Part shown: one piece after another, positions 1-11,320 of the stretch | Numbering within the stretch: the stretch's first letter is position 1 | Layout of the letters: each line of letters opens with the position of its first letter | The notes under the pieces: generated by a model | Told to the model about the DNA's origin: nothing | Database searches by the model: none | Seen by the model: only the letters and a program-made list of their open reading frames with translations | DNA from: Selaginella moellendorffii | Lineage: Eukaryota > Streptophyta > Lycopodiopsida > Selaginellales > Selaginellaceae | DNA length: 64,000 nt | NCBI RefSeq assembly: GCF_000143415.4 | Contig: NW_003314266.1 | Span: forward strand, 1,000,813 to 1,064,812 | Direction of reading: 5' to 3' | Position numbers and translations under genes: made by a program

Positions 1-361
1 TCGTATAAAAAAATATAAATAATATTGATACACAACCGTTCAATCTATAGGGTACATTTCTATTACTATTAAACTTAGATGCTTTATTTAGTTATCAGCA
101 AACTGTTAGGACGTTTTGGAGTGCAAGCAGTCTGTGTATATCGAGAGTCTCTTGGCACTAGTTGCCATTCATGAGTGTTACCTTCTAAATTTAGATTTTA
201 ATTTTCTTTTCAACTTTTCCTAGGCTCATGTTTTCCTTTCTAAAGCTAAACATGAGTTGTTTAACCTGTAATCTGGATTTTGAATACTTACAACCGCCAA
301 TGGATACGATATGTTTCCTCTGTGTGGCTGATGTGAAATCTTGTGCTTTTGATTATTTATA

Positions 362-835
362 TTGATTTCTCTTAACATAAATATTTTTTTCTGAACTTCA
401 GGCAATCCATAATAATTATTTGAATTATTAATAACATATTCTATTGTTATTTTTCATAATTTATAGACAGTATCAACGATTTAATAATTGAAGAATGATG
501 ATATGTCAGCCTATCTTGAGGCACATATCTTTTGAAGAGGGAGAGAAAAACCAATTGTGAGAATAACAATACTGATCTCCTGCCATTATGATTATCTATA
601 TTTCTTGCTCTTTTAACATAAATATTTTTTTATAAACATCAGCAATCAATAACAATTATCTGAATTATTTATACATATTCTATTGTTATTTTTCATAATT
701 TGTAGACAGTATCATCAACCTAATGATTGAAGAACAATGATATGTTAGCCTATCTTGAGGCACGTATCTTTTGAAGTGAGAGAGAAAAAAAATTATGAGA
801 ATAACAATATTGACCTCTTGCTCTCATAGCAGTAA
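362..835. repeat. Tandem duplication of a ~235-bp AT-rich segment
   Basis: Two diverged direct copies lie back to back, about 362-597 and 600-835. Both carry the landmarks aacataaatattttttt, catattctattgttattttt and cagcctatcttgaggcac or close variants, ending near an ataacaata..gac/gat-ctc block. A third, more GC-rich relative of the end block lies near 7390-7520. No coding potential is visible. It is probably a decayed transposon fragment. Confidence 0.7.
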
Positions 836-3060
836 GAAAAAATATCCAAAAGGATTTGCTGATAAATATTTTTCAATAATCATAAGCACATTCATGACAG
901 AAGCCAAAATGAGAAAAAAAAGATGTGCAATCCAATCAAACAACCTTTAATTAGACTTGACATTCTTGTTTTCTAGAACCATAAGTGTTACATCCACTAT
1001 ATGATCTTGAGGGTGAGCACAGAGATGAAGACATCATTTCCAAAAGTGGTTTGTATTACTACAATATATGTAGTGGTGGTTCATGATTTAACATCATCAT
1101 TCAACATCAAAAAGATGCTGTCAATATATAGCTCTAATCTTCATTCAAATTGCACTTTGTTTATATGTTGGTTGCTCAAAGATTAGGGCTATTGAATGAG
1201 GAACAAATGGTTGATGATGGTAATCAAATTGACATTCCTGCAATTAAATATCATAGTAAACAATAAAATTAATAACAATCTTGAGAAAGTATGAAATCTT
1301 TGACATCCTCATGAATGCGAAGGCAGAAATGTTCTTTGTAAATACCTAAATACTAAGAATATTCTGATACTCAGAATATTACCTCTCCTTGTATAAAGAT
1401 AAATAGGGATTGGCATTTGCATGAGCATACAAACACAAGAACAAGAGAGGGTTGAGGCTAGAGCCTCAACAAGTGGTGACTCCATTGGAGATGAGAATTG
1501 ATTTAAAACAAGAATCTGTAAGAACAAGAAAAACTATGCTAAGAACCAAGATCCTAGGGTTCAAAAGCGATGGTGAATCCATCCACACCTCCTAGGTCAC
1601 GCCACACTCCTACTCGACCATTGGAAACTGAGAAATGGATTCCTAGGGTTCTACATATAGTTTAGGTCCAAAGCTCTCATAGAAGTGCTGTTCTTGGACC
1701 TCATACTGTGCCTCACCCTTATAGAAAGCTTTCTCAGCTTTATTACGAGCTAGATTCCTATACTGTAATCTCAGCAAGAGGGTTCACTTAACAACAGTAA
1801 CCTATGCAAGTCTCTTCATTTTCTAATCTAAACTCTTCATTAAAAACTGTTTGTAAAAAACTAGACCACCAGCAATAGCAGAAAATCAAGAAGAATGATG
1901 CAGTCTTTGTTGCCACCACTCTCATTGCCACTTGCCACACCATCCATATTTTACAATGAGCAATGAAGCTGCCCCTCTTTGAGCTAGATGTAGGGATCTT
2001 AATGGATAACCACATAGCTGCATTCTTATCATATTGCTTCAACAACCATGTTCTACATGACCTTGGTAAGCTTGAAGTGTTTTCTCAATCCATGTGCGGC
2101 TGAGCATGATGCTAGGTGGTTGCATTGGAGCCAAAAGAGAAGTAGGACTTTAAGTCACTACTCACGTAGATTTTTTTAGGTTCTGGTAAGGTGCAAATGA
2201 ATCACTCTTCAATTATACCACTTGATTCAAAGATTTTTGAAAGATTTTTGCTTGGATCAAAAGACCATAAAGGAGGAGGCAATTGGTGTCTTAGCTTACA
2301 TCCAGCGCTGGATGGAGTTTTTCGTTGTATCTCCTGGTGCAAGTAAGACGTTTTAGTGTGCTGGATCAAGCAAAAATAAACTGGAGTAAATGGCAGCTTG
2401 CATGCCATGAGTGAATGTTGATGGTGCTGCTTCAATAGCTCCTTGCTGAAGAATCTTGTGGTAACTTCTAGATGATGATGGTGTGCCTCTGGATGAGCTG
2501 TTGTCAAGGAGGATATAGCTCCAGGTGGGAACGCTAATAGCATGCTGTATCGTGAGTGTTTGAGTAGACTAGCATGGATGATGTGTCTCTGCTAGGAGTC
2601 TCAGGGCATAGATCTCCTTTTCAAGCTTGAGCTACTGTTCCTGCTGCTGTTGGAGAAGAGTCTTGTACTCTTTGAACTTAGCAAGTCTAGTTTCCATTGC
2701 TGCAAGCATCTACTTAGATGCTAACTAGACAATCTACTGTGGTGTGATGGTGCAAGCAGCAGTACAAGGATGCTCTCCTAAGAGGCCCTGGACATGCTCC
2801 TCAGTGAAAGAAACCCCCAGCTCTCAAAACATCTCTGTCTCAAGCTTGGCAGTGTGAGCATATACATCTTGGCATATTTGATGTTGTCTCTTTACCACTT
2901 TTTGCTGCAATCTGGGTCTTTTGCGAGTAGCTCTAGGAATCAAGTAGCAATTGGAGGAAATGGCTAGAGTGTCCAGCCCAGCTTTTTCTCCCACTATACC
3001 AGCACATCTAGTCCAGGTCATGAGCACAAAGGCATCATCAGATCCTAGAGCATTCATCAA
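836..3060. other. AT-rich stretch with no supported gene
   Basis: Only short unrelated open frames occur, on both strands, none with a recognisable motif or codon pattern. The sequence is probably degenerate transposon material; no termini could be identified. Confidence 0.6.
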
Positions 3061-3061
3061 A

Positions 3062-3195
3062 TGCAACTGCAAATTTGTGTGTGTGAAGTGGCTGCGACTT
3101 GGCTGGATATTTATGGCTTAGATGACACATCCAATGTCTCCATCATGCTAGTAGAGTCAGTGCAGGAAACTAGAGCCAAAGATGGAAGAATTGTT
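3062..3195 (+). repeat. Direct repeat, copy 1 (partner 4560-4690)
   Basis: A ~130-bp block running from a tgcaaatttgtgtgtg-type start through ggctgcgacttggctgg to a catcatgctagtagagtca-type stretch is repeated in the same orientation at 4560-4690 at roughly 80% identity by eye. The two lie about 1.5 kb apart. They may be ends of a degenerate element or separate insertions; no flanking target-site duplication was found. Confidence 0.55.
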
Positions 3196-4559
3196 GAGCC
3201 AAAGAGGCCAAATTGTTGATCTCATCCATTGGAAACATATTGTCACCATTCTTGAGCATATGCTTCAACATTTTTTGAGAATCTTGTATGCGGTGCCCAT
3301 GATTTGTGAAGAGATTCTAGAGTGTCCACTGACCTGAAGGAAGGTCTCATGGTAGTAGAGTCTGGTTGAGTAAAGCAAGAGTGACTATGTGGTAGTAAAC
3401 TTCCTATGGCACACTTTCCCTGTATGCCACAAGATCCGGATGCTCCTCAGCTACTTGTGCAGTCCCATTGATGGAATACTCACACAAAGAAGTTCCCCAT
3501 AGGGACTGGCTATTGCTAGTAGGAATCATGCACATGTGCAGAAATAGGAACGTTGTAGCAGATGCCAGCTGGATGAACATGAACACTTCGTAAGGCTGCT
3601 AGATTTTTCCCAGTGACTGAAAGCGAGTTCTTTTCCTTCAACAACAGCACTTCTCCACCTCCAGAAGCAGCCAGCATATGGAGCCGAGGCACTCCAATCT
3701 TACCATAGTATCATTCGTGCATTCAGATTCTCTCAACACCATGAACTTTGCATCGATGTGCCTAATTTGAGTATGAGTTCAAGTGGCATCTATGGCACTC
3801 TACAAGACTCCCTCTCCCTCCAGAGCATGCTCTATCACAGCCACATTTAGTGGGAGCCAACAACACCGCATTCTTTGCTAGCGGTGACTTATTTTTCACT
3901 TTTTCTTTGTTTTTCTTTTCTTTGTTTTTCTACTTTCTTTCATCTTCTATTTTCTTTCTAGGACAAGGCTCTCTCCTGCAACAAGTTCCAGCCTGGGTTG
4001 TGGTCATGAGGTGGCATCAATCCCAATCATATGGGAGTTCATTGCATTTTCTTGACTCTGTCTCTATTTGTTTCTAGGTTCTTTTCATTCCCTTCAATCC
4101 ACACTCTATTCTATTTCCATTCAATCAAAGTTACAAAATCATCCCTCAATCACATCCTACATCATTGCCCATACCACAATCTAGATGCTGAATTTAAATC
4201 ATTCTAATTTTCTCTATATGACATCAGTCTTTTATTAGATATCTTTACATCACTTCATAATGGCCATCCTAAGCTATTATTAGCAATAGCAATCAGAAGG
4301 TTCAGATAAGCAAGTCTTATGCGATTGGAAGGAGTCCTAAGTGCCACTAGAACTCATATTCAGATTTTCACATTGATGCAAAGTTTGTAGTGTTGAGAGA
4401 ATTCTGAATGTACAAACAATGCTGCCGTGAGATTTGGAGTGCCTTGGCTCTTTGTGCCGGCTGCTCCTAGAGGTACAAAAGTGATGTTGTCAAAGGAAAG
4501 ACTCATCGTAGTCACTGGGAGAAATCTGGTAGCCTTACAAAGTGTTAATGTCCTCAGAT

Positions 4560-4690
4560 GTAGTTGCGGATTTGTGTGTGCAAAGTCGCTGCAACTTGGC
4601 TAGATCTTTGTGGCCTAGAAAACACGTCCAAAGTCTCCATCATGATAGGAGAGTCAATGCTAGAAACCGGAGCAAAAGATGGTTTTAGCT
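4560..4690 (+). repeat. Direct repeat, copy 2 (partner 3062-3195)
   Basis: Same-orientation partner of 3062-3195. Shared landmarks include gtgtgtg, gctgcaacttggctaga and gtctccatcatgatag. Confidence 0.55.
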
Positions 4691-4974
4691 TAGATGAGAT
4701 TATGGTATAAATGATATTGGATTATCAATGAGATAATAAAAATGAACATAACTTTAGCATAAAAGCCTAAAACATTGGTGGTACATTTGTGGTTGCTAAG
4801 TATGTTTAAGTTGGGACTCCATCATACACAAGGACCCACAACCAAACTACTCTCCTTTGTTTTCTTTCTGTTTCTTCAATTTCCAACATATTTATTGGAG
4901 CCAAAGCAAAGCCAAAGATGGTTTCTAGTTAAGACGGGATTATGGTATAAATGATATTGGATTACCAATAAGAT
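4664..4974 (+). repeat. Short direct repeats (4664-4735 and 4903-4974)
   Basis: Both copies contain aagatggtt followed by gattatggtataaatgatat and ggatta-caat-agata. The second copy abuts the truncated LTR of the old TRIM at 4975, so its end may mark the breakpoint that removed the first part of that LTR. Confidence 0.55.
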
Positions 4975-5441
4975 AGCCCTTTCACTCTATATTTGTACCT
5001 CAATGGACTATTATCAAGTTGTTTGTTTTGGTTGTTTATAATAAAATATATTTTTCTACAAGTTTACACTATTGTGAATGGAAGTTAAGAGTTACAACTC
5101 TTTCAAGAGCCCTATTCTCAAGACACCCTACTCTTCAAGTTTTGTCCAACCAAAGTAAATTGGACTGCTAAATGTTAATATCAACATATAATATAATTCT
5201 CCCAACCAACCAATATAGTTGGTCGAATTGGTATAAGATATAAAGATGTAAGCTTTTAAATTTGGACTTCTTAGAAGATCATTATTCTTAGTATTGCTCA
5301 AACCTAAGAAAATTTAACTCTATATATCATAAAACCTTTTAATTAATTGAAAAAAGGGGTATGCTTTTATTCATAGGCCTTTTCTTTATATATTTAAACC
5401 CTAATAGATCATTTTTAAGTTGTTCCTATTGGTTACTTATA
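4975..5441 (-). mobile_element. Old, decayed TRIM (miniature LTR retrotransposon)
   Basis: This is a diverged copy of the element at 53031-53626. One complete 195-bp terminal repeat (5247-5441, starting TGTAAGC) is preceded by a 206-bp internal part (5041-5246) and by the last ~66 bp of the other terminal repeat (4975-5040). Terminal-repeat and internal lengths equal those of the young copy. Most differences are C-to-T or G-to-A, as expected for methylated DNA decaying by deamination. It encodes no protein. Confidence 0.8.
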
Positions 5442-5489
5442 ATTTAGTATCAAAGTTTTTGTGTCAATTCTACTAAAGGATAGAGGTAG

Positions 5490-6360
5490 ATCATTTGGAC
5501 ATGGCTAATATGGGGTGTAAGCAAGTAAAGATAGAGATTGAATCACTTGTAAAGATGGAGCCTCTAATTAAATAGAAAGCAGTGGATGATGAATCCATGT
5601 ACAAGGAGGATTCTAATAAGGAGACCTCCAAACATGAATTTGGGGATGAGGTTTTGTTGTCTAAGACTTGAGTGGATGCTTTGAAAAAACAATTGATATA
5701 GATTAATACTCTACTAAGTTAAAATATGATGAAAATAGAAAAAAAATATAAAAGACTATAAATGTTGGTAGTATAAAGGGTGATGACTAATGCTAAGGTA
5801 AAACAAAAAAAATTGAGCAAACTAAGGTGGAATTTATTTTACAAATAGTTCTCAAGTACAAACTAAAGCCTTCACTAGTTTTTAAAGGAATTAATGACTG
5901 TAGGGAGTAGAGGATTAATTTTATAATATAGAGAATTACTTCTTGAAAAACCATATTTGATAAACAATGTTAAGTCTTAGTGAAAAATGATAGAGGCCAA
6001 CAAAAGATTGGTGGCCACTTAAAAAGTGATAAAAGTTAGAATTAGAGCAATTTATATTCTTTTGAATGCTACTTTATTTAAAGGATGAGTTGAGTAGGTT
6101 AAGGCAAACAAGAATCATTCAAGAATATGTAAATGCATTTACAGCCAAAAGGATTAGATATGGGTGACATAAATGTTTTCTATGTATTCATTTCAAGATT
6201 GCAAACTTATATTTAGGGCAAAGTGATACATTGGAACCCTACAAATTACAAGAAGACATTAGATATCAACACATATAAAGGGAATTCAGTTGGGTTTAAG
6301 TCCATATTTAGAAAAAGATTCAAACCTACAGTAACATATTAAAAGAGGAAATTTAAAAAG
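5490..6360 (+). pseudogene. Decayed Ty3/gypsy-like gag relic
   Basis: Broken frames on the plus strand read like an LTR-retrotransposon capsid protein. An acidic and lysine-rich N-terminal part beginning MANMGCKQVK lies near 5502. Further on, short collinear peptides such as IIQEYVNAFTAKRI near 6115-6160 resemble the conserved gag region that precedes the zinc knuckle. Many stops interrupt it. No protease or reverse transcriptase follows because another repeat begins at 6367. The assignment rests on general resemblance only. Confidence 0.4.
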
Positions 6361-6366
6361 AGTTTC

Positions 6367-6946
6367 TGTAGCGCACGTGGTTTTGACCCTTTATCCTATG
6401 GTGATTTACCATAGGATAACACCACGAAGCGGAACCTAAACCCTCTTTGTGCCACGTGACAGATGCCACGTGTCACATACCACGTGTCCATGCCACGTGT
6501 CCATAGGAACCCGAGGTTCAGGGCCTTGGGCCACTGAACGAAGGAACGGTGCCAAACTCCTAAGCATGGAGCCGAGGAGTGACAGAACCGAACCACGGAG
6601 CAACTCCCGAGCATGAAGCCCAAGGAGCGAAGGGACAGGAGCCCGGAGCGACTTGGAACAGTCCTAGAGTAACCAGCATCCCAATGCCAGGACCAGCACG
6701 CAAAACGGAGCCAAACGGAGTCTGGCGCTATTTCAGCATACCGGTGGCCTAACGTGAGGACATGGGTACTCCACCAACTAGCATGGAATGGAACTTGGGC
6801 TTAGACCCAAGCCGGACGCAGAACAAGGACAGGCACGCAAGCGGGAGCTAGACTATGCCTCAGGTTGGTCGGCCATGCCCGACCTACCCACTATCCCTAC
6901 TATACATTTGGAACCCCCCACAGCCCCCCCCCCTTGAGGAACACAC
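6367..6946 (+). repeat. Left arm of a long inverted pair; G-box-rich
   Basis: This ~580-bp GC-richer block begins TGTAGCG and ends GAACACA. It reappears in inverted, more decayed form at about 8197-8680. Five CACGTG palindromes (G-box) lie at 6374, 6453, 6467, 6481 and 6494. The arms could be long terminal inverted repeats of one DNA transposon or two independent insertions of one family. No target-site duplication was recognised. Confidence 0.65.
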
Positions 6947-8196
6947 GCTTTGGGCTTTCACCCAAAGCCTCCCTTAGTATCAGGAGTTAGTCTCTGGGAC
7001 AAGCTCGAAACTTACTAAATATGGAATGTCCTTAAATTGCGAATTTGGACACGGGACGAACACCATTGTGTTCAAGCCGATCTCTACATTCCGTAGATAT
7101 GCCAAATGAGCAAATCTGGACACTTTCCATAAATAGCATTTGGGACCGAAATGAGACTAACACAAAGGGCATGATAGCGAGGGTGTTTGGCAGACACGGT
7201 AAGCTATCATGTAGCGATATTGAGGGACCAATCTCAATACGCGAGGGTTCTTGTCAAGCCAGTGCAAGACAGAGCAAAAGAGAACTAACAAGCCGGGCCA
7301 AGTATGCTCAGCTAAATAGACACTTAGGAATTCCTTCCTTATGCTCATCCGGCCAAGTACAGATGCAAAGTCCAGTTTACTAACACTTGAACAAGAGGGG
7401 CTAATAAAGGGAACCAGCAATACCGACCTCCTGCCATCGTGGCAGTAAGGTAAGAGTGTCCATAAGGACTAGTCGACAGGTAACTTTCGATACCCGAAGT
7501 CACATGCGCGACAGTTTCTTTAAGAATGAGCCCTTAGCCTTTTAGAGAAGCATCTCAAACTCCATCTCAGGTCCATCTCGAATTCTATCTCAAAATCCAT
7601 CTCAGGTTCATATCGGGTCCATCTAAGTAGTCTAGAGAATAATTGATGTTACCATTACAATAAAATTGGTCATTTTGTGAGAGAATATTCATACTCAAAC
7701 AATTAATATGACCATTAAAATAGCTGAACTTGTAATTAAGGTGTGTGACCTAGTCCTTAACTCAAAGTTACATAAGTAATTTTGATAGAGTCGCTTGGAA
7801 CATATACTAACTCTTTAAGAGAAACTTAGAGGTAATTTTATTAATATTCTTATTGATATTAGTGTATAGTTGTAGACTACTAATACAATTGTTAAAGTAT
7901 GACACCTTAATCCTCCTCCTCTCTGTGGCTCTACTCACATCTGGTCCCATGAGAGCAAAATATCAAGGACTTACACTTTGTACCTTGAGCTAGAGCATAG
8001 AGAGAGAGAGCTTAGAAATATTCTAAGAATCAGATTATTTTATCTCTCTTAAGATGCCTATGGTTGCAACAAGTGACCACAATGGATCACCACAAGCTTG
8101 GATGTGGCAAGAATCCATGACCAAGTTGAATAAGTTTGATGCTAAGAGCTAGTAACTGCTACAAATGATAGAAATAGAAAAAAGACATTATACATA
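6947..8196. other. Spacer between inverted arms, no supported gene
   Basis: Contains a short plus-strand frame (7045-7383, 112 codons) with no recognisable motif, a block near 7390-7520 related to the duplication at 362-835, and a short degenerate tandem array of a tccatctcag-like unit at about 7555-7630. Nothing resembles a transposase. Confidence 0.5.
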
Positions 8197-8680
8197 CATT
8201 CCTCAACAGGGATGGGGGGCTGTAAGGGGTTTCAAATATATAGTAGGGTTAGTGGGTAGGTCGTCTAGCTTGGGTCTAAGCCCAAGCTCTATATTATATT
8301 AGTTGGTAGAGTACCCATATCCTCGCGTTAGGATGCTGAAATAATGCCAGACTCCATTTAACTCCATTTTGCTTGCTAGTCCTAGCATTAGGATGTTAGA
8401 TGCTCTAAAATTGCTCCAAATCACTCAGCACCCCTATTCTTTTGCTCATTAAGTTGTATACTCAGAAGTTATTTTATGCTTCACTTCCTTCAATGCTTGG
8501 GAGTTTAGCTTTGTCCCTTCATTCAGTGGCCCAATGCTCTAAAACTTGGGTTTTGCTCTATTATCCATGGACACGTGGTATGTGATATATGGCATATGGA
8601 GGGTTTAGGTTCCACTTCATGATTATCCTATGATAAATCACAATAAAGAGTAAAAACCACTTGCAATATAACGCTAAAGT
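8197..8680 (-). repeat. Right arm of the inverted pair
   Basis: The reverse complement aligns along the left arm 6367-6946. Shared landmarks are a run of Gs then ctgtaaggggt, atagtaggg-tagtgggtaggtcg, cttgggtctaagcccaag, gccagactcc, ttcagtggccca and gtttaggttcc. It is shorter and more AT-rich, with mainly C-to-T type changes, so it is older or more heavily mutated. Confidence 0.65.
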
Positions 8681-11320
8681 CAGAAAAAATAACAAAGAGA
8701 GGAAAAAAAGGAAAAAGAAGAAAAAAAGAAAAGGGAAAACAAGATATAAACTTGGACTTCAACCTTGTAAGTTTCCACACCTCCAAAAAATATTTTGAAC
8801 ATGCCTAACTCATCCTCTAAAGTTTCATGGAAGAAAGTGAAGTGAAGTGAATGTATTGCATAATGAATATATGCCAAAAGAGATGAAAATTGTATGACAA
8901 GATAGATGGAATGGAAGCCATGTTGTGATAGATGGTAAAAAAGAGGACCATGTGTAATATGATGTAGCAAGACTCGAAGTAGTAGCCAATATTCTATCGG
9001 GATTTTATATAGAGCGTGCTGCAACTTAGGATAAATTTTTGACATTCAAGAAGTTAAATTTTTATTGTATTGTATTGTTGAAAGTTTGCTTGATAGAGTG
9101 ATGTTGAAAGATCCCAAGTACCATATGTGTATGGTGTGGAAAGGATGAAAAATAGAGATAAGGTATTTGTGAAGATGAAATGCAATGGTTGTAAAAGGGA
9201 ATAAATGTAAGTCGATGGGAATGAAGAGGAGGATGTGCTACTAAAAGTGATAGGGATAGAACCTAAGAACAAAGGGAAAAATCTGGGAAATGAATGAAAT
9301 CTTGGAAAAGTGGAGTTAAGGCCACCCCAAAGCTAGAATCCAAGTTTGAGCTTGCATCTATAAGAGAAGGTTGCCTAGAAAGATGGAAAAACAAGTGAAA
9401 AAAAAGAAGTAAAGAAAAAAAAACTGTAAAACCAAAGAGAGGAGAGATTTCACCACAAGTGAAGATGGTAGTGAATTAAGTTTTTCCTAAGTGTGTTCAT
9501 GAGGAAGTTTGCCTCTAGAGGACAAAGGGAATCCTGGAGAATGCCCTAGATTCCACAAAAAGTCAAGCTGAAGTCAGGCATAATGATCTAAAGCTTGTGA
9601 TGTCAAGAGAGTCCAGGATTGCAAGAGACATCAATATAAGACTTTGAGCATGATGTCTGGTTGTGCTGGCTGCTCTTGGATGTGGAATGTTAGTGCTTCT
9701 GAAGAGGAGAAAGTCACCTTGAGTGTTTGTAGAAGTCTAGTGGGAGAACAAAGTGTCAATGCATGGGAAAGTTACTGTGACGGTGGTTGAATTGAATCTC
9801 CATGATGAGAATGGTGTTTGTGAAGGCCCTATACTTAAGGACACCATAGTGAGAATTGGAGATGAAATGAAGAAACCTAAAGCTGTATGACTATGTGATG
9901 CCATGTTAAAGCGATTGAATGGTGACTCCAAGGTGATGTGGAGCTGCTGCAGACTGAAGAAGGCTCCTTTGAGTGTTGTAGAAGTCATAAAAAGACTCCT
10001 AAGTGTGGCAAAAGTTGAAAAATAGGTTGGAGTTATGTTGCCATAACTTTGAGGGATGTGCCACATTGTGCTCCATAGCTAGCATGTGCCATATCCAAAT
10101 GGTGTTGTGAGTAGCTTAGATCCTTGAGTGAGGCTCTTTGCTAGTGAGGAAAAAGATTTAGAGCTAAGATAGTAGATTGAGTGGTGATAAGAGTGTTGTC
10201 CATCAAGCTTGTGGGGATCCATGATAAAGTACATGGATTTGTGAGTGTGTCTTAGAAAGGTGAAGTTAGTAAACATGGTGGATATGAGGTCCAAATAAAG
10301 GACTCTAGAAAGTTAGAATCTCCTCAACGGGCCACTTGTTAGGAATTGTGTGATCCATGTTGTTCAATTTGTGTGGTTGAAGGAGATTCTGCCATGAGTG
10401 TGGAGGCTAGTGTCTTTGAGTTTCCCAAAGTCTTTTGATCACTGAAAGTTATGGCCATGACTACTGAAACACCAACAATGTAATCACTCTCAATCACTAC
10501 TTTCATGTTGTCCCTAACTCCAAGCTTGGCTAAAATTTCACCTGCTGTTGTTGAGAAGGCTGTGAACTCCTATGAAGCTTGGTCCTCAAATAAAGAGGTT
10601 GAGAAGTTGGTCACTACCGGTAGGAAAGATCACCACTTTTTGCTGCCATGAGCTGTGGAATGGAGCAAGGAGAAGAGCTGCATAAGATTGGCATGTGGCT
10701 GGATAAGAGCCTCCTAAATCCCTCTTGAATCGTTGGAAGTGCCCATGGCAAAACAGTCTAATCAAGTTTTCTCACCATGGGTATTTGACATATCTCTAAA
10801 ATTGTGGTTGAAGCTTATATTGAAGCAAATTCTGATTGTGATGGGGATTGTATAGCATTAGAGTAGATGGTTGTGGATAGTTCAATAGTAGCATTGGGTG
10901 TAGAAACAATGTGGATGCTAAATCTGGCATCACATCCATCGACACTTGGGCATATGCTACTATCAACCCAAGGGGTCTCATCACTAGTGGATTTCATGGT
11001 GGTGGAATTTCAGCAAGTGAATTTACACTCCCTCACCAATCTTATCATCTTGGGATGCATATGGCACCTCCAAGCCAACATTGAGACATACTGGAAGAAG
11101 GGGATGATGCAAATTAATGACAAAATCACCACCAATAAGCTCTACAATGCTCATAGTTGTTTTTTGATGGAGAAGATTTTTACTCTTATTTCAAAGCTTA
11201 AGCCTACTTCTGTACCCAAGTGGACTGCTTTTCCAACTAAATTGGGCTTTTATCTTCCTTGAGCTCCTCGACACTCCATCATTGCCAGAAAGCACTGGGT
11301 GTAGAAACAATGTGGATGCT
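8681..11320. other. AT-rich stretch with no supported gene
   Basis: Short frames on both strands (for example plus 10867-11262, 131 codons) match no family I know. A 25-bp sequence, gggtgtagaaacaatg followed by tggatgcta, occurs at about 10896 and again at about 11297. The stretch near 9650-9780 loosely resembles 4440-4560 and points to old repeat material. Confidence 0.5.
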
